In this document: positions 8,342 to 16,488 of the stretch, piece after piece
Numbering within the stretch: the first letter of the stretch is position 1
Layout of the letters: every line of letters starts with the position of its first letter
From: Parabacteroides faecis
GTDB taxonomy: Bacteria > Bacteroidota > Bacteroidia > Bacteroidales > Tannerellaceae
Direction: 5' to 3'
Length of the DNA: 64,000 nt
NCBI RefSeq assembly: GCF_014647375.1
Contig: NZ_BMPB01000010.1
Span: forward strand, 186,001 to 250,000
The notes under the pieces: model-generated
What the model was told of the DNA's origin: nothing
Seen by the model: the letters and a program-made list of their open reading frames with translations, nothing else
Database searches by the model: none
Made by a program: the position numbers and the translations under genes

Positions 8342-9413
8342 GTGTATTCAATTTTAATAGAATAGTACTTATCCCCTGATCTTTGTCCTGCGTAACGGAT
8401 AATGAATAGTTATCCGGGTAGAGAAGGGCGAGACGTGCATTGAAGCCGTCTAGCTCTTTGATAACCGGTGTATCGGTATCGTTAAACCGGCAGATAATGA
8501 CAATTTGTTGTCCTTTCCGATTGACTTGCAGGAGAATAGATGGTCTGCATTCTTGTTTCCCTGCTTTTTTCAAGGCATACTGGATAATCGGAACAAGCAG
8601 GAGAGGAGGAATAAGTACTCCTGTCAGTTCTTTATCCGGAACGATCTGATAATCGAATGAATCGGAATAAAATTTTTCCAGTGCCAGATAATTGTTCACA
8701 AAAGTGATCTCTGAATTCAGTAGCACTTTATCGCGTGCTCCGTCATACAGTTGATAACGTAGTAGCTGGCTTAATTGCAGTACCATATCGGCTGCTTTTT
8801 GCGGTTCGCTTTTCGATAATACGGCAGTCCGGTTCAGCGTGTTGAATAGCAGTGAAGGGTTCACCTGTTCTTTCAGATTATCCACTTCCGATTGTATCTG
8901 CTTTTTTTCCAGTTGGTTCACCCGTTGATTCTCTATCATCCAGTGTTTCAGTAGAACAGTCATGGAGATACCGGTAATACAGATCATGTTCAGCATGAAA
9001 TCCGATAAACTATCCAGGATACTGACTATGTTGAAGTAAGAACTTCTGACCGGAGGAATACCGGATGAAGTAAATATCCAGTATTCCTGTACGTACCGTA
9101 TCAATATAAGCAGTAAAACGGAACTGGTCGAATATAGGATATAAACCAGATATTTCTTTTTAAGCAATAGTTTGGGAACCAGCAGATAGAGATGGAGATA
9201 GCCGACGATGACATAAGAGATCAACGTACAGAAACCTGCCAGATAAACGTAATGGTCCAATAACTCTGCTTTTGCCCCGTATGTGTAGATATTCTGGTTG
9301 AGCGACACCGCCGCCACTGCCAGGAGCAACAAGATATGGCGAGCTATTCTGTATCTGGAACTGACCAGAAACCGATACAGAAAAGTTTGTTTATTTATAG
9401 GGCTGTCTGTCAT
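8331..9413 (-). CDS. Degenerate LytS-like kinase (pseudokinase) lacking the phospho-acceptor histidine
   Basis: The 360-residue protein has the same architecture as the kinase encoded just downstream: about four transmembrane segments, linker, His_kinase region and ATPase region. However, the motif normally written NPHFLFN reads NPSLLFN, with Ser187 in place of His. The N box is also lost (VPIIQYALKKAG instead of VENAVKHN), and the G box reads LDGFNARLALLYP. The frame is intact over the full length, so this is not a recent pseudogene. I infer a partner or regulator of the intact kinase, perhaps acting in a heterodimer. The 11-bp overlap with 7277-8341 supports coupled production. Confidence 0.85.
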   Translation of the reverse strand: MTDSPINKQTFLYRFLVSSRYRIARHILLLLAVAAVSLNQNIYTYGAKAELLDHYVYLAGFCTLISYVIVGYLHLYLLVPKLLLKKKYLVYILYSTSSVLLLILIRYVQEYWIFTSSGIPPVRSSYFNIVSILDSLSDFMLNMICITGISMTVLLKHWMIENQRVNQLEKKQIQSEVDNLKEQVNPSLLFNTLNRTAVLSKSEPQKAADMVLQLSQLLRYQLYDGARDKVLLNSEITFVNNYLALEKFYSDSFDYQIVPDKELTGVLIPPLLLVPIIQYALKKAGKQECRPSILLQVNRKGQQIVIICRFNDTDTPVIKELDGFNARLALLYPDNYSLSVTQDKDQGISTILLKLNTHGK

Positions 9414-9476
9414 ATAGCGGCATCCTCTTTAAGTGTCCGAAATTACTACTTTATTTGTTACCAGTCTGTAAAACGC

Positions 9477-11852
9477 TTAAAATTCTAGCTTATAACTGAT
9501 GTTACTGATGGGAATACTGTTTCCGTTACGTTCCATCACACCGGATTTCAGGTTATAATGATAACCGTAATATTCCTTTGTACCTGTTACATTCAGTGCC
9601 TTGATCGCAAATTCATGTGCGACTTTCTTTTTGTTTATTTTATAACTGACGGTGAAGTTGGCGATGAACATCACCGGATATTGTTGTGAATAGGCACGTG
9701 TTTCGTCATATTGTGCTTCTTTATCCGGGTGGGCCAGACTGGCTTCCGTATCCAGAGGGGAATAACGTTCTCCTCCCTGTAAAGTGAATTTGGCATTGGC
9801 ACTCAGGATATTCTGTCTGTTTTTCCCTAGCATCCATTCTTTCCCGATCAAAGTGTTGAGTATATACCGGCGGTTGAACCGGGTATTGTGCCAGACACCG
9901 TCTCCACCCTTGTATCTGGAATCGAAAACGGAAGCCGTTATCAGGTAATATAATCCCCTGCTCAGATATTTTTCTAATGTGATATCCACTCCGATATTAC
10001 GTCCTTTCCCTTTATTAACCAGGGCTTCTTCCACATAAAATTCTCTCCGGTTGAGGACGGAATAAGAACTGTCGGCAATGACCGGAACATCGTACAGGAA
10101 CTGGGCATAAGGTTCGACTTTGAGAAGCAGGTTATCGGATAATTTGTAGCCGAATGTCAGCATCAGGTGATGAGCTTTTGTGAAATCGAGGTTCTTATTG
10201 ACGGATTCCTTACCGGAACTCTTGGAATTGACGAAATAGACGTCCATTTTTTCCATGCGGCTGTGTAAACCGTAAGCCAGGGCAAATGAGGTCCGTGTGG
10301 TAGGTGTCCATTTCATTCCTAAACGGGGTTCCAGAGTCCAGTGATTGTTCAATGTCAGGACCTGGCTGTTTAATCCTGCATTCACAGAAAGCCGGTTGGT
10401 TATCCCAAAAGAAGAACTGCTATAAACAGAGATCAGGTCGGTTTGTCCTTTCCCTTTGGAGAGGGTATTTAACGGAGCTGTTTCATACGGTGCGAGGTTT
10501 AATCTCATATCGTAGAACATCCGGGTATAGGTGAAACCGGTCTGGTTGGTATGCCGCGCACTGAATTTCCTGTTATAGGAAGAGGTCAGAGTTAAATTGG
10601 TATTGTTATACTTCTGATAGGTGAACGGGGTAAAAGTATGGTCCGGTGCATAAGAATCTTCGGTGGCATTCATTCCGGAATAGGTGGCGGCCAAAGTCGT
10701 TTTCAGTGTCGCTGCGTTCGGGAAGAAATAGCGGTGACTGATTCCTCCGGCTGCCATATATTGCTTGGCTTCCGACTTGAAATTATCGCGGGTATGTTCC
10801 CATTCCTGCGGATTCTCTTCGAAATCACCTTCGTATTTGTCGATCAGGCTGGTTCCCCACACCGAGAAAGTTCCGGCTTTACGTGTCGGGAAATTCAGTT
10901 TGAAATTGAGATCCTGGTAATCGAGTGTACCACCCATATCCAATCCTGGATAGATACGGTTCAGTAATCCGGTCGTGGAGTAGCGGTAGTTGAAAATATA
11001 GGAAGCCTGATGCTTTTTACTTAACGGTCCTTCCGAAGCGATATCTAAACCTAATATACCTGCCTGTAAAGTGTTTTCCATTTTCCGGTTGTTGCCGTTC
11101 CGCAGTTTCATGTCGAAAACTCCGGAAACAGCATTCCCGTATTCGGCAGGAAATGCACCGGTGAAGAAATCGGAATTTCCCAGGACCTGGCTGCTGAGTG
11201 AGGAAAGGACACCACCGCCCAGTATCGAAATGTCGGCAAAATGGTTCGGGTTGGGTATTTCCACATCTTCCATTCTCCATTGCAGCAGATGGGGAGCATT
11301 TCCATGGATAGATATGCCGTTACTGGAAAGATTGGCTGCTACACCGGCAAAAGAACTGACCAGGCGTGCGGGATCATCCAGTCCTCCGGCATAGCGGCTG
11401 GCTTCTTCCACACTGAGCATCCGGGCACCGGTGACTGCCATCTTGTTGAGTGGTTGTTCTTTGTTTATCTGCGGACGGATAACGACTTCGCTTAACTCCC
11501 GGACGTTCTCTTTCAGTGAAATGTCCAGATACACTTCTTTTGCGGAAGTGACAAGAACTTCCCGGAATATACCGGGTTCGTATCCCAGGAAAGTCGCCTC
11601 TACATTGTGTCGCCCTACCGGAATGCCCGATAGTACGAACTGGCCTTTCTCATCGGTGGTAGTTCCTGTTCCCGGCATATCCCGGAGCATGATCGTAACA
11701 TCGGGCATCGGGTGACCGGATGCTTTGTCGATAACTGTTCCGCGTAGTGTTTGTGCGGGTTGGTTGTTCCCGGTTTGTTGGGCGTAACTTCTGGTTATGG
11801 ATACAGACCAGATAAGCAGGAATAAAAATGTAATTATACGATGCATATTCAT
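9477..11852 (-). CDS. TonB-dependent receptor with carboxypeptidase-regulatory-like N-terminal domain
   Basis: 791 residues from MNMHRII: signal peptide, then a carboxypeptidase-like domain (TLRGTVIDKASGHPMPDVTI, GRHNVEATFLGYEPG). The plug follows (LSEVVIRPQ, FPAEYGNAVSGVFDMKLRNG) and then a long beta-barrel ending in NISYKLEF, with a terminal aromatic residue as usual for outer-membrane barrels. It lacks the SusC box and has no SusD neighbour, so I do not call it a glycan importer. The chosen ATG (11852-11850) overlaps the stop of the small HU-like gene by one base (TAATG), implying translational coupling. The substrate is unknown. Confidence 0.88.
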   Translation of the reverse strand: MNMHRIITFLFLLIWSVSITRSYAQQTGNNQPAQTLRGTVIDKASGHPMPDVTIMLRDMPGTGTTTDEKGQFVLSGIPVGRHNVEATFLGYEPGIFREVLVTSAKEVYLDISLKENVRELSEVVIRPQINKEQPLNKMAVTGARMLSVEEASRYAGGLDDPARLVSSFAGVAANLSSNGISIHGNAPHLLQWRMEDVEIPNPNHFADISILGGGVLSSLSSQVLGNSDFFTGAFPAEYGNAVSGVFDMKLRNGNNRKMENTLQAGILGLDIASEGPLSKKHQASYIFNYRYSTTGLLNRIYPGLDMGGTLDYQDLNFKLNFPTRKAGTFSVWGTSLIDKYEGDFEENPQEWEHTRDNFKSEAKQYMAAGGISHRYFFPNAATLKTTLAATYSGMNATEDSYAPDHTFTPFTYQKYNNTNLTLTSSYNRKFSARHTNQTGFTYTRMFYDMRLNLAPYETAPLNTLSKGKGQTDLISVYSSSSFGITNRLSVNAGLNSQVLTLNNHWTLEPRLGMKWTPTTRTSFALAYGLHSRMEKMDVYFVNSKSSGKESVNKNLDFTKAHHLMLTFGYKLSDNLLLKVEPYAQFLYDVPVIADSSYSVLNRREFYVEEALVNKGKGRNIGVDITLEKYLSRGLYYLITASVFDSRYKGGDGVWHNTRFNRRYILNTLIGKEWMLGKNRQNILSANAKFTLQGGERYSPLDTEASLAHPDKEAQYDETRAYSQQYPVMFIANFTVSYKINKKKVAHEFAIKALNVTGTKEYYGYHYNLKSGVMERNGNSIPISNISYKLEF

Positions 11853-12043
11853 TATTGAATTGTTTTTTTGTTTTTGATGCGTGTCAGGATATCGTAAACA
11901 CATTCGAAGATTGTGCCTTTCCATTTACTACGTGCTATTTCTTCACTGAAAACCTCTTCGAACGTATCGAATACTTTGATGCAATCCTCCGGGGCTATTC
12001 CTGAGCGGCTTGCTACTGCTGAAATGACTTCTCGCTTGTTCAT
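11852..12043 (-). CDS. Small HU/IHF-like protein, half-length
   Basis: A 63-residue protein beginning MNKREVISAVASRSGIAPEDCIKVFDTFEEVF, which closely matches the first helical half of HU/IHF-type DNA-binding proteins (usually about 90 residues). The part that would form the DNA-clasping beta arm is absent and replaced by a short basic tail (RIKNKK). Its stop codon shares one base with the start of the TonB-dependent receptor gene, so it is the first gene of that operon. It may be a shortened nucleoid-protein relative or a coupling leader ORF. A weak -7 (TATCTTCG, minus strand 12070-12077) lies upstream. Confidence 0.6.
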   Translation of the reverse strand: MNKREVISAVASRSGIAPEDCIKVFDTFEEVFSEEIARSKWKGTIFECVYDILTRIKNKKTIQ

Positions 12044-12165
12044 AACAATCTTGTTTTATGATTATGCGGCGAAGATAATCCTGTATGGAAAGTGCTTTTG
12101 AATTTGTAGACGGAAGTGTTTTTTTCGTATATAAAATCCTTCCTGCTGTCGACGAGGTATTGTTT

Positions 12166-12217
12166 CATTTCAGTAACGAAAAAATACGTTTCGGCAGATT
12201 CCTGTTTCGTTTCGGCA
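12166..12217 (+). promoter_or_regulatory. Three direct repeats at 21-bp spacing, candidate LytTR operator
   Basis: CGTTTCGGCA occurs at 12187-12196 and again at 12208-12217. A related copy, CATTTCAGTA, lies at 12166-12175. All three start exactly 21 bp apart (two helical turns), the geometry used by LytTR-domain regulators. The array lies 32 bp upstream of a good -7 element (12250-12257), between the divergent HU-like/TonB-receptor operon and the small-ORF/lipoprotein/barrel genes. Two LytTR regulators are encoded within 6 kb. Confidence 0.55.
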
Positions 12218-12249
12218 AAATAAAGTAAGTTTATATTACATCTATATAA

Positions 12250-12257
12250 TATGTTTG
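12250..12257 (+). promoter_or_regulatory. Candidate -7 element for the small ORF/lipoprotein/barrel operon
   Basis: TATGTTTG matches TAnnTTTG. No TTG lies at the standard -33 distance, as would suit a promoter that needs an activator bound at the adjacent repeats. The first ATG follows at 12299. Confidence 0.5.
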
Positions 12258-12298
12258 CACTGAAATGAATGATTGGAGGATTAAAATAGTAGAGAGAA

Positions 12299-12460
12299 AT
12301 GGCAAACACATTACTGTTGGGGCTGTTAGCTTCGTTTACGTGTGCCGACTATAGGTCGGTACAGGCAGAGAGTAAACCAGTCGCGGAAGACGAAAAAGTG
12401 ATTCCGGAGGTTTTGGATAAGTCTCTATTCGAAGAGGCGGGACTGGTTATTAATAGATGA
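12299..12460 (+). CDS. Small exported or membrane peptide of unknown function (53 aa)
   Basis: An ATG 42 bp after a good -7 element opens a 53-codon frame: MANTLLLGLLASFTCADYRS, then an acidic region ending EEAGLVINR. The hydrophobic start with a Cys at position 15 looks like a short signal or lipoprotein-like sequence, though the lipobox is poor. It is followed after 68 bp by the lipoprotein gene, so it could be the first gene of that operon. I do not recognise the family. Confidence 0.45.
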   Translation: MANTLLLGLLASFTCADYRSVQAESKPVAEDEKVIPEVLDKSLFEEAGLVINR

Positions 12461-12528
12461 TCGGATGGATTTTAAAAACATTCGTTGTGAGTTTTGAATT
12501 AATTCTGTTACTTAAAATTTAAAGACGT

Positions 12529-13179
12529 ATGAAGAAGTTGTTTTTATTTGCTTTGGCTGTGACAGCTTTATTCTCTTCCTGTGAGAAAGATCCGGACCTG
12601 AATAAACTGTCCAGTGATTATGCTGTTTATACGAATTATGATAACAGTATTCAGTTTAACAAATTCAGTTCTTATTATCTTCCTGATAGCATCCTGATTG
12701 CCGGTAGCGGTATGAAAGCTCAATACTGGAAAGACGAGAATGCCCAAAAGATCATTAATGAGGTAGTGACTGAGATGGACGACCGTGGATATACCCGGGT
12801 CGATGACAAGGATAAAGCTGATGTCGGCTTGCAATTGTCGTATGCCCAGAGCACCACGCAGATTATTTCTCCGGGCTATGGTTATGGTTATTATGGTTGG
12901 TGGGGAGCTGGTTTCTGGGGACCATTTTGGAATGATTGGTATTATCCGTACCCGGTTTCTTATAGCTATGATACAGGAACCTTTGTTGCGGAAATGGTCG
13001 ATCTGACAGCTAAGCCTGCTGATGAGAGCAAAAAGGTCGATCTGCCGGTAATCTGGCATGCGTATGCTTCAGGCCTGATGTATAACAACTCGCGTATCGA
13101 CATGCAGTTGACTCTTCGTGCAGTCGGACAGGCTTTTGAACAATCTCCTTATCTCAATATATTGTATACCGATAAATAA
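12529..13179 (+). CDS. DUF4136-type lipoprotein
   Basis: A 216-residue protein with a clear lipoprotein signal (MKKLFLFALAVTALFSSC, Cys18). The body resembles DUF4136 proteins: an early strand with FSSYYLP, a helix KIINEVVTEMDDRGY, and VGLQLSYAQSTT. A Tyr/Gly/Trp-rich patch (GYGYGYYGWWGAG) precedes the C-terminal part. It is probably anchored in the outer membrane facing the periplasm; the function of the family is unknown. It lies 15 bp upstream of a small barrel protein, so the two are likely co-expressed under the promoter at 12250 and, by inference, under LytTR control. Confidence 0.82.
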   Translation: MKKLFLFALAVTALFSSCEKDPDLNKLSSDYAVYTNYDNSIQFNKFSSYYLPDSILIAGSGMKAQYWKDENAQKIINEVVTEMDDRGYTRVDDKDKADVGLQLSYAQSTTQIISPGYGYGYYGWWGAGFWGPFWNDWYYPYPVSYSYDTGTFVAEMVDLTAKPADESKKVDLPVIWHAYASGLMYNNSRIDMQLTLRAVGQAFEQSPYLNILYTDK

Positions 13180-13194
13180 TAAAACCGGAAGATT

Positions 13195-13827
13195 ATGAAA
13201 ACGATAAGATACATTTTAAAAAAACAAATCATATTGTTGATGATGCTGTCCGTTTTCTGTTTGAAAGGACAGGCACAGGTAGAGGATAAGTTGCATTTTA
13301 ATGTAGACTGGCAGATGAATGCTCCGATCAGTACGGATTTTGCTGATAAAATAAGTGGTTGGGGTATGAATTTTGAAGCAGGGTATTATGTAACTCCCCG
13401 TTGGTCGTTGGGAGCGTTCCTGAGTTTTCATACGAATCATAAATATGTAGACCGGCAGACATTACAATTATCGCCGACCGAGTCGTTGACGACTGACCAG
13501 CAGTTGTCGGCTTTCCAATTACCTTTCGGTCTTTCCACTTCTTACCGTCTTGGGCAGAACGATTATCTGAAACCCTATGTCGGTGTCAGGTTGGGAGCTA
13601 TGTACGCGGAAAACTCGAGTTATATGACGACAGTCCGTTATTATTCGAATCCGTGGGGTTTTTATGTATCGCCTGAATTGGGAATGAATATTTATCCGGT
13701 ACCTGACAAGCGTTTAGGTTTTCATGTGGCTTTGTATTACAGTTATGCCACAAACCAGACGGATTTGCTGACTTATTCGATGAACGGACAGAATAATCTG
13801 GGTTTCCGTGTCGGTATTTGCTTCTGA
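13195..13827 (+). CDS. Small outer-membrane beta-barrel protein
   Basis: 210 residues with a signal peptide (ending at about GQAQ, residue 27), then alternating amphipathic strands with aromatic girdles (WSLGAFLSFHTNH, YLKPYVGVRLGAMY, WGFYVSPELGMNIY). The C-terminus GFRVGICF is typical of a barrel's final strand. It resembles OmpA/OmpW-sized 8-strand barrels without a peptidoglycan domain. It directly follows the lipoprotein gene and ends before a terminator at 13855-13893. Confidence 0.8.
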   Translation: MKTIRYILKKQIILLMMLSVFCLKGQAQVEDKLHFNVDWQMNAPISTDFADKISGWGMNFEAGYYVTPRWSLGAFLSFHTNHKYVDRQTLQLSPTESLTTDQQLSAFQLPFGLSTSYRLGQNDYLKPYVGVRLGAMYAENSSYMTTVRYYSNPWGFYVSPELGMNIYPVPDKRLGFHVALYYSYATNQTDLLTYSMNGQNNLGFRVGICF

Positions 13828-13854
13828 TATGTTCGTGATATATATTTTTCTTAT

Positions 13855-13893
13855 AAAGAGGATATCTGAAAATCGATATCAGATACCCTCTTT
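13855..13893 (+). terminator. Intrinsic terminator after the barrel gene
   Basis: A 15-bp stem with one mismatch (13855-13869 with 13879-13893) ends in CTCTTT followed by a T-rich stretch. It separates the lipoprotein/barrel operon from the next two-component pair. Confidence 0.75.
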
Positions 13894-13908
13894 ATTTCTT
13901 TAAAACCT

Positions 13909-13916
13909 TACATTTG
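13909..13916 (+). promoter_or_regulatory. Candidate -7 element for the second LytS/LytTR operon
   Basis: TACATTTG matches TAnnTTTG and lies 24 bp before the kinase ATG at 13940, immediately after the upstream terminator. No good -33 is visible. Confidence 0.5.
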
Positions 13917-13939
13917 TGTTTACAATAGATTATTAAGCT

Positions 13940-14977
13940 ATGCAGAACAAATACAATCATTATTTTAATTTCTTCCTTTTTTCCGGGTTAGCCTGTTTCT
14001 CTTACTTCTTTATGGTGCTTTATTCGGATCTTTCTCCGCAGCACCAGCATCTGCTGATTTCTTTCTGGGCTTTCCTGTTGGTTGTGTTTGTTTTTAATGC
14101 ATTAGGATTCAGTATAATGCTGATCAATGAATGGCAGAAGAGAAGCTATCAGTTCCTGGTAAAGAGGAAAAATCAATTGATGATTAATTGCATTTTGATG
14201 GCGGGACTTTTGTTTTTGCTGAATTATCTGTTGTTTTCCATTGTGAAGGTTTTGTTGGAGATTCCTTCACCTTTCGCGTTAAAAGGGGCTGGTATTAGAA
14301 TGATCTTTGTTGTCTGGCTGGTGGAGATGGTGATTGTCAGTCTCACGATGGTTGCGAATTTTTACAGGCAGTTGATCGTCCTTCATGAAAAGGCGAATAA
14401 ATTGGAAGAGAGCGCTATAAAGGCGCAATATGTCGCCTTGCAGAATCAATTGAATCCGCATTTCTTATTTAATAATCTGAATACTCTGATTTCGGAAATA
14501 GAATATAATCCGGGGAATGCCGTGGTGTTTACCCAGCGGTTGTCGGAAGTCTACCGGTATATTTTGCAAAGCCAGCAGGAAGGACTGGTCACTTTGAGTT
14601 CGGAGTTGACTTTTTTGAAATCATTCATATTCCTGCATCAGGTAAGACTGGGGGATTGTATTTTTGTAGACAACAAAATCGATCCTTCTTTGTTGGAAAA
14701 GAAAATACCGTCTTTTACTTTACAGTTGTTGACCGAGAATGTGATCAAACACAATATAATCAATTCGGATAATCCGATGACCATTCATCTGAATACTACG
14801 GAAGACAGGAAAATGTTGGTAGTAAGTAATCAGATAAGGCTTAAACAAAATGTCGTGAAGTCGGGTACCGGACTCAGGAATTTGTCCTCCCGCTATAAAC
14901 TGATGAATAATCGGGATATTATCGTGGAGAATGATTCAACATGTTTTACTGTCAAAATTCCTTTGCTGAATGAATAA
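13940..14977 (+). CDS. LytS/YehU-type membrane sensor histidine kinase (second pair)
   Basis: 345 residues with four hydrophobic segments in the first 145, then QNQLNPHFLFNNLN carrying the phospho-acceptor at about H174. The ATPase domain has an intact N box (LLTENVIKHN) and G box (GTGLRNLSSRYKLM). Unlike the degenerate protein at 8331, all key residues are present. The stop overlaps the start of the LytTR regulator by 8 bp, so they form a coupled pair. Lying beside the lipoprotein/barrel genes, it may control them. Confidence 0.93.
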   Translation: MQNKYNHYFNFFLFSGLACFSYFFMVLYSDLSPQHQHLLISFWAFLLVVFVFNALGFSIMLINEWQKRSYQFLVKRKNQLMINCILMAGLLFLLNYLLFSIVKVLLEIPSPFALKGAGIRMIFVVWLVEMVIVSLTMVANFYRQLIVLHEKANKLEESAIKAQYVALQNQLNPHFLFNNLNTLISEIEYNPGNAVVFTQRLSEVYRYILQSQQEGLVTLSSELTFLKSFIFLHQVRLGDCIFVDNKIDPSLLEKKIPSFTLQLLTENVIKHNIINSDNPMTIHLNTTEDRKMLVVSNQIRLKQNVVKSGTGLRNLSSRYKLMNNRDIIVENDSTCFTVKIPLLNE

Positions 14978-15749
14978 GATAAGAGCAGCTATTATTGAAG
15001 ACGAAATTCCGGCAGCCCGTCTGCTGAACAAGATGTTGACAGAGTTGCGTCCTGAATGGGAAATATTGTTATTGCCTGGAAATGTGGAGGGGGCTGTGAA
15101 ATGGTTCAACAGCAATCCGCATCCGGATATCCTGTTTCTGGATATCCAGTTGACCGATGGCGTTTCTTTTTCTTTTATTGAACAGGCGAATCCCGAAAGT
15201 ATGATCGTGTTTACGACAGCTTACGATGAATATGCGATCCGTGCCTTTAAAGTGAACAGTATAGATTATTTATTGAAACCGATCGATAAAGAACGGTTAA
15301 CCGAAGCTTTGGAGAAGTTTGAGAAATTGATCTCTAAGTATTACAGGCCGTTCGGTCAACAAGGGGATATCCTGGAAATACTACAGAATATAACCAGCCC
15401 TGCGAAAAAATACAGGACACGTTTCCTTATTTCGGGCGAAGACAAGCTGTTTACTCTGCAGGTCGATGATATTGCTTATTTCTATTCTGAAAATAAGATT
15501 ACTTTTGCCGTTACCCACCCAAATAAGGAGTACATTATAGATCTGTCTCTGGATAAGTTGTGCGAGCAGCTCGATCCGGACCGTTTTTTCCGGACGAACC
15601 GGCAAACAGTGGTGAGCGTTCAGGCTATCCAGAAAATAGAGAGTTATTTCCTGGGAAAAGTGGTCGTGAAAGTAATACCGCCTTTTAAAGATAAGATCAT
15701 TGTGAGCCGCGAGAAGATTAGTGCTTTCAAACTGTGGTTGAATTATTGA
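14970..15749 (+). CDS. LytTR-family response regulator (second pair)
   Basis: 259 residues: receiver domain with acidic pocket E10-D11-E12, phospho-acceptor D58 in FLDIQLTDG and the Lys in YLLKP. A LytTR DNA-binding domain follows from about 150 on (RFLISGEDKLFTLQVDDIAYF, FFRTNRQTVVS). It overlaps its kinase gene by 8 bp. The 21-bp-phased repeats at 12166-12217 have the geometry expected for this domain, so it is one of two candidate binders. Confidence 0.94.
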   Translation: MNKIRAAIIEDEIPAARLLNKMLTELRPEWEILLLPGNVEGAVKWFNSNPHPDILFLDIQLTDGVSFSFIEQANPESMIVFTTAYDEYAIRAFKVNSIDYLLKPIDKERLTEALEKFEKLISKYYRPFGQQGDILEILQNITSPAKKYRTRFLISGEDKLFTLQVDDIAYFYSENKITFAVTHPNKEYIIDLSLDKLCEQLDPDRFFRTNRQTVVSVQAIQKIESYFLGKVVVKVIPPFKDKIIVSREKISAFKLWLNY

Positions 15750-15796
15750 CAAAGGATCGGTTTCCTGATTTTTTGCAGGCTTAAATGATTGGCTTA

Positions 15797-15828
15797 TTTG
15801 TTTTTTCCGTGAATATGACATACTTTTG
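15797..15828 (+). promoter_or_regulatory. Promoter of the ECF sigma factor gene
   Basis: TTTG (15797-15800), a 20-bp spacer and TACTTTTG (15821-15828) give a full Bacteroidetes -33/-7 pair, 34 bp before the sigma ATG at 15863. It is the best-formed housekeeping promoter in the window. Confidence 0.8.
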
Positions 15829-15862
15829 AGACGATAATAGCCACAAATAACAAGATAAGCAA

Positions 15863-16420
15863 ATGGATAGAGACTTAGAAGCTAAGTATCTGGAAGCATT
15901 AGGAAAAGGAGATCATGAGGCGTTCAATATGTTGTTTATGTCATATCATTCTTTAGTAAAACGATTTCTACTCGGTTTTATAAAGGATGAAGATGAGGTA
16001 TTGGATATTGCTCAGGATGTTTTCGTTAAGGTCTGGACTCATCGGAAACTTGCGGCTTCTGCCGAATCATTCAAGGCGTATTTGTACCGAATGGCTCGAA
16101 ATGAGATTTATAATTATTATAAGTTACATGCAATTCATGAAGATCATTTGGAAAAATACCGAAATCAATTTATCTGGGTGGATGATTTGCTGGAAGAACG
16201 TATTTTAGCTGAAGAGTTAGGACTTTTGCTGGACATAGCAATTGACAATATGCCTCCTCAGAGAAAGCTCATTTTTAAAATGAGCCGAAAAGATGGTCTT
16301 TCCAATGAAGAAATATCCCATCAGCTGAATATCAACAAAAGAACTGTTGAAAACCATATAACTCAGGCTTTATCTGATTTGAGAAAAGTCTTAAAAGTAG
16401 TACTTCCTTTTTTTATTTGA
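15863..16420 (+). CDS. ECF-type RNA polymerase sigma-70 factor of a polysaccharide utilization locus
   Basis: 185 residues with sigma region 2 (HSLVKRFLLGFIKDEDEVLDIAQDVFVKVW) and region 4 (MPPQRKLIFKMSRKDGLSNEEISHQLNINKRTVENH). It is the size and type found next to FecR-like anti-sigma factors in Bacteroidetes. There it drives the downstream susCD operon when the SusC receptor is occupied. The next genes (FecR, STN-containing SusC, SusD) complete that pathway, and the gene has its own consensus promoter at 15797. Confidence 0.94.
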   Translation: MDRDLEAKYLEALGKGDHEAFNMLFMSYHSLVKRFLLGFIKDEDEVLDIAQDVFVKVWTHRKLAASAESFKAYLYRMARNEIYNYYKLHAIHEDHLEKYRNQFIWVDDLLEERILAEELGLLLDIAIDNMPPQRKLIFKMSRKDGLSNEEISHQLNINKRTVENHITQALSDLRKVLKVVLPFFI

Positions 16421-16488
16421 AAAAAAATCATTTTTGACTGTGTGTATTTTTTATCCCATTTGTCTTAATAGTACAGACTAAATAAAAT

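Noticed and set aside
12040-12309. 89-codon leftward open frame over the HU-like/small-ORF intergenic region
   Set aside because: It covers the direct repeats and promoter region, has no recognisable sequence, and its protein is low in complexity; I treat it as chance.
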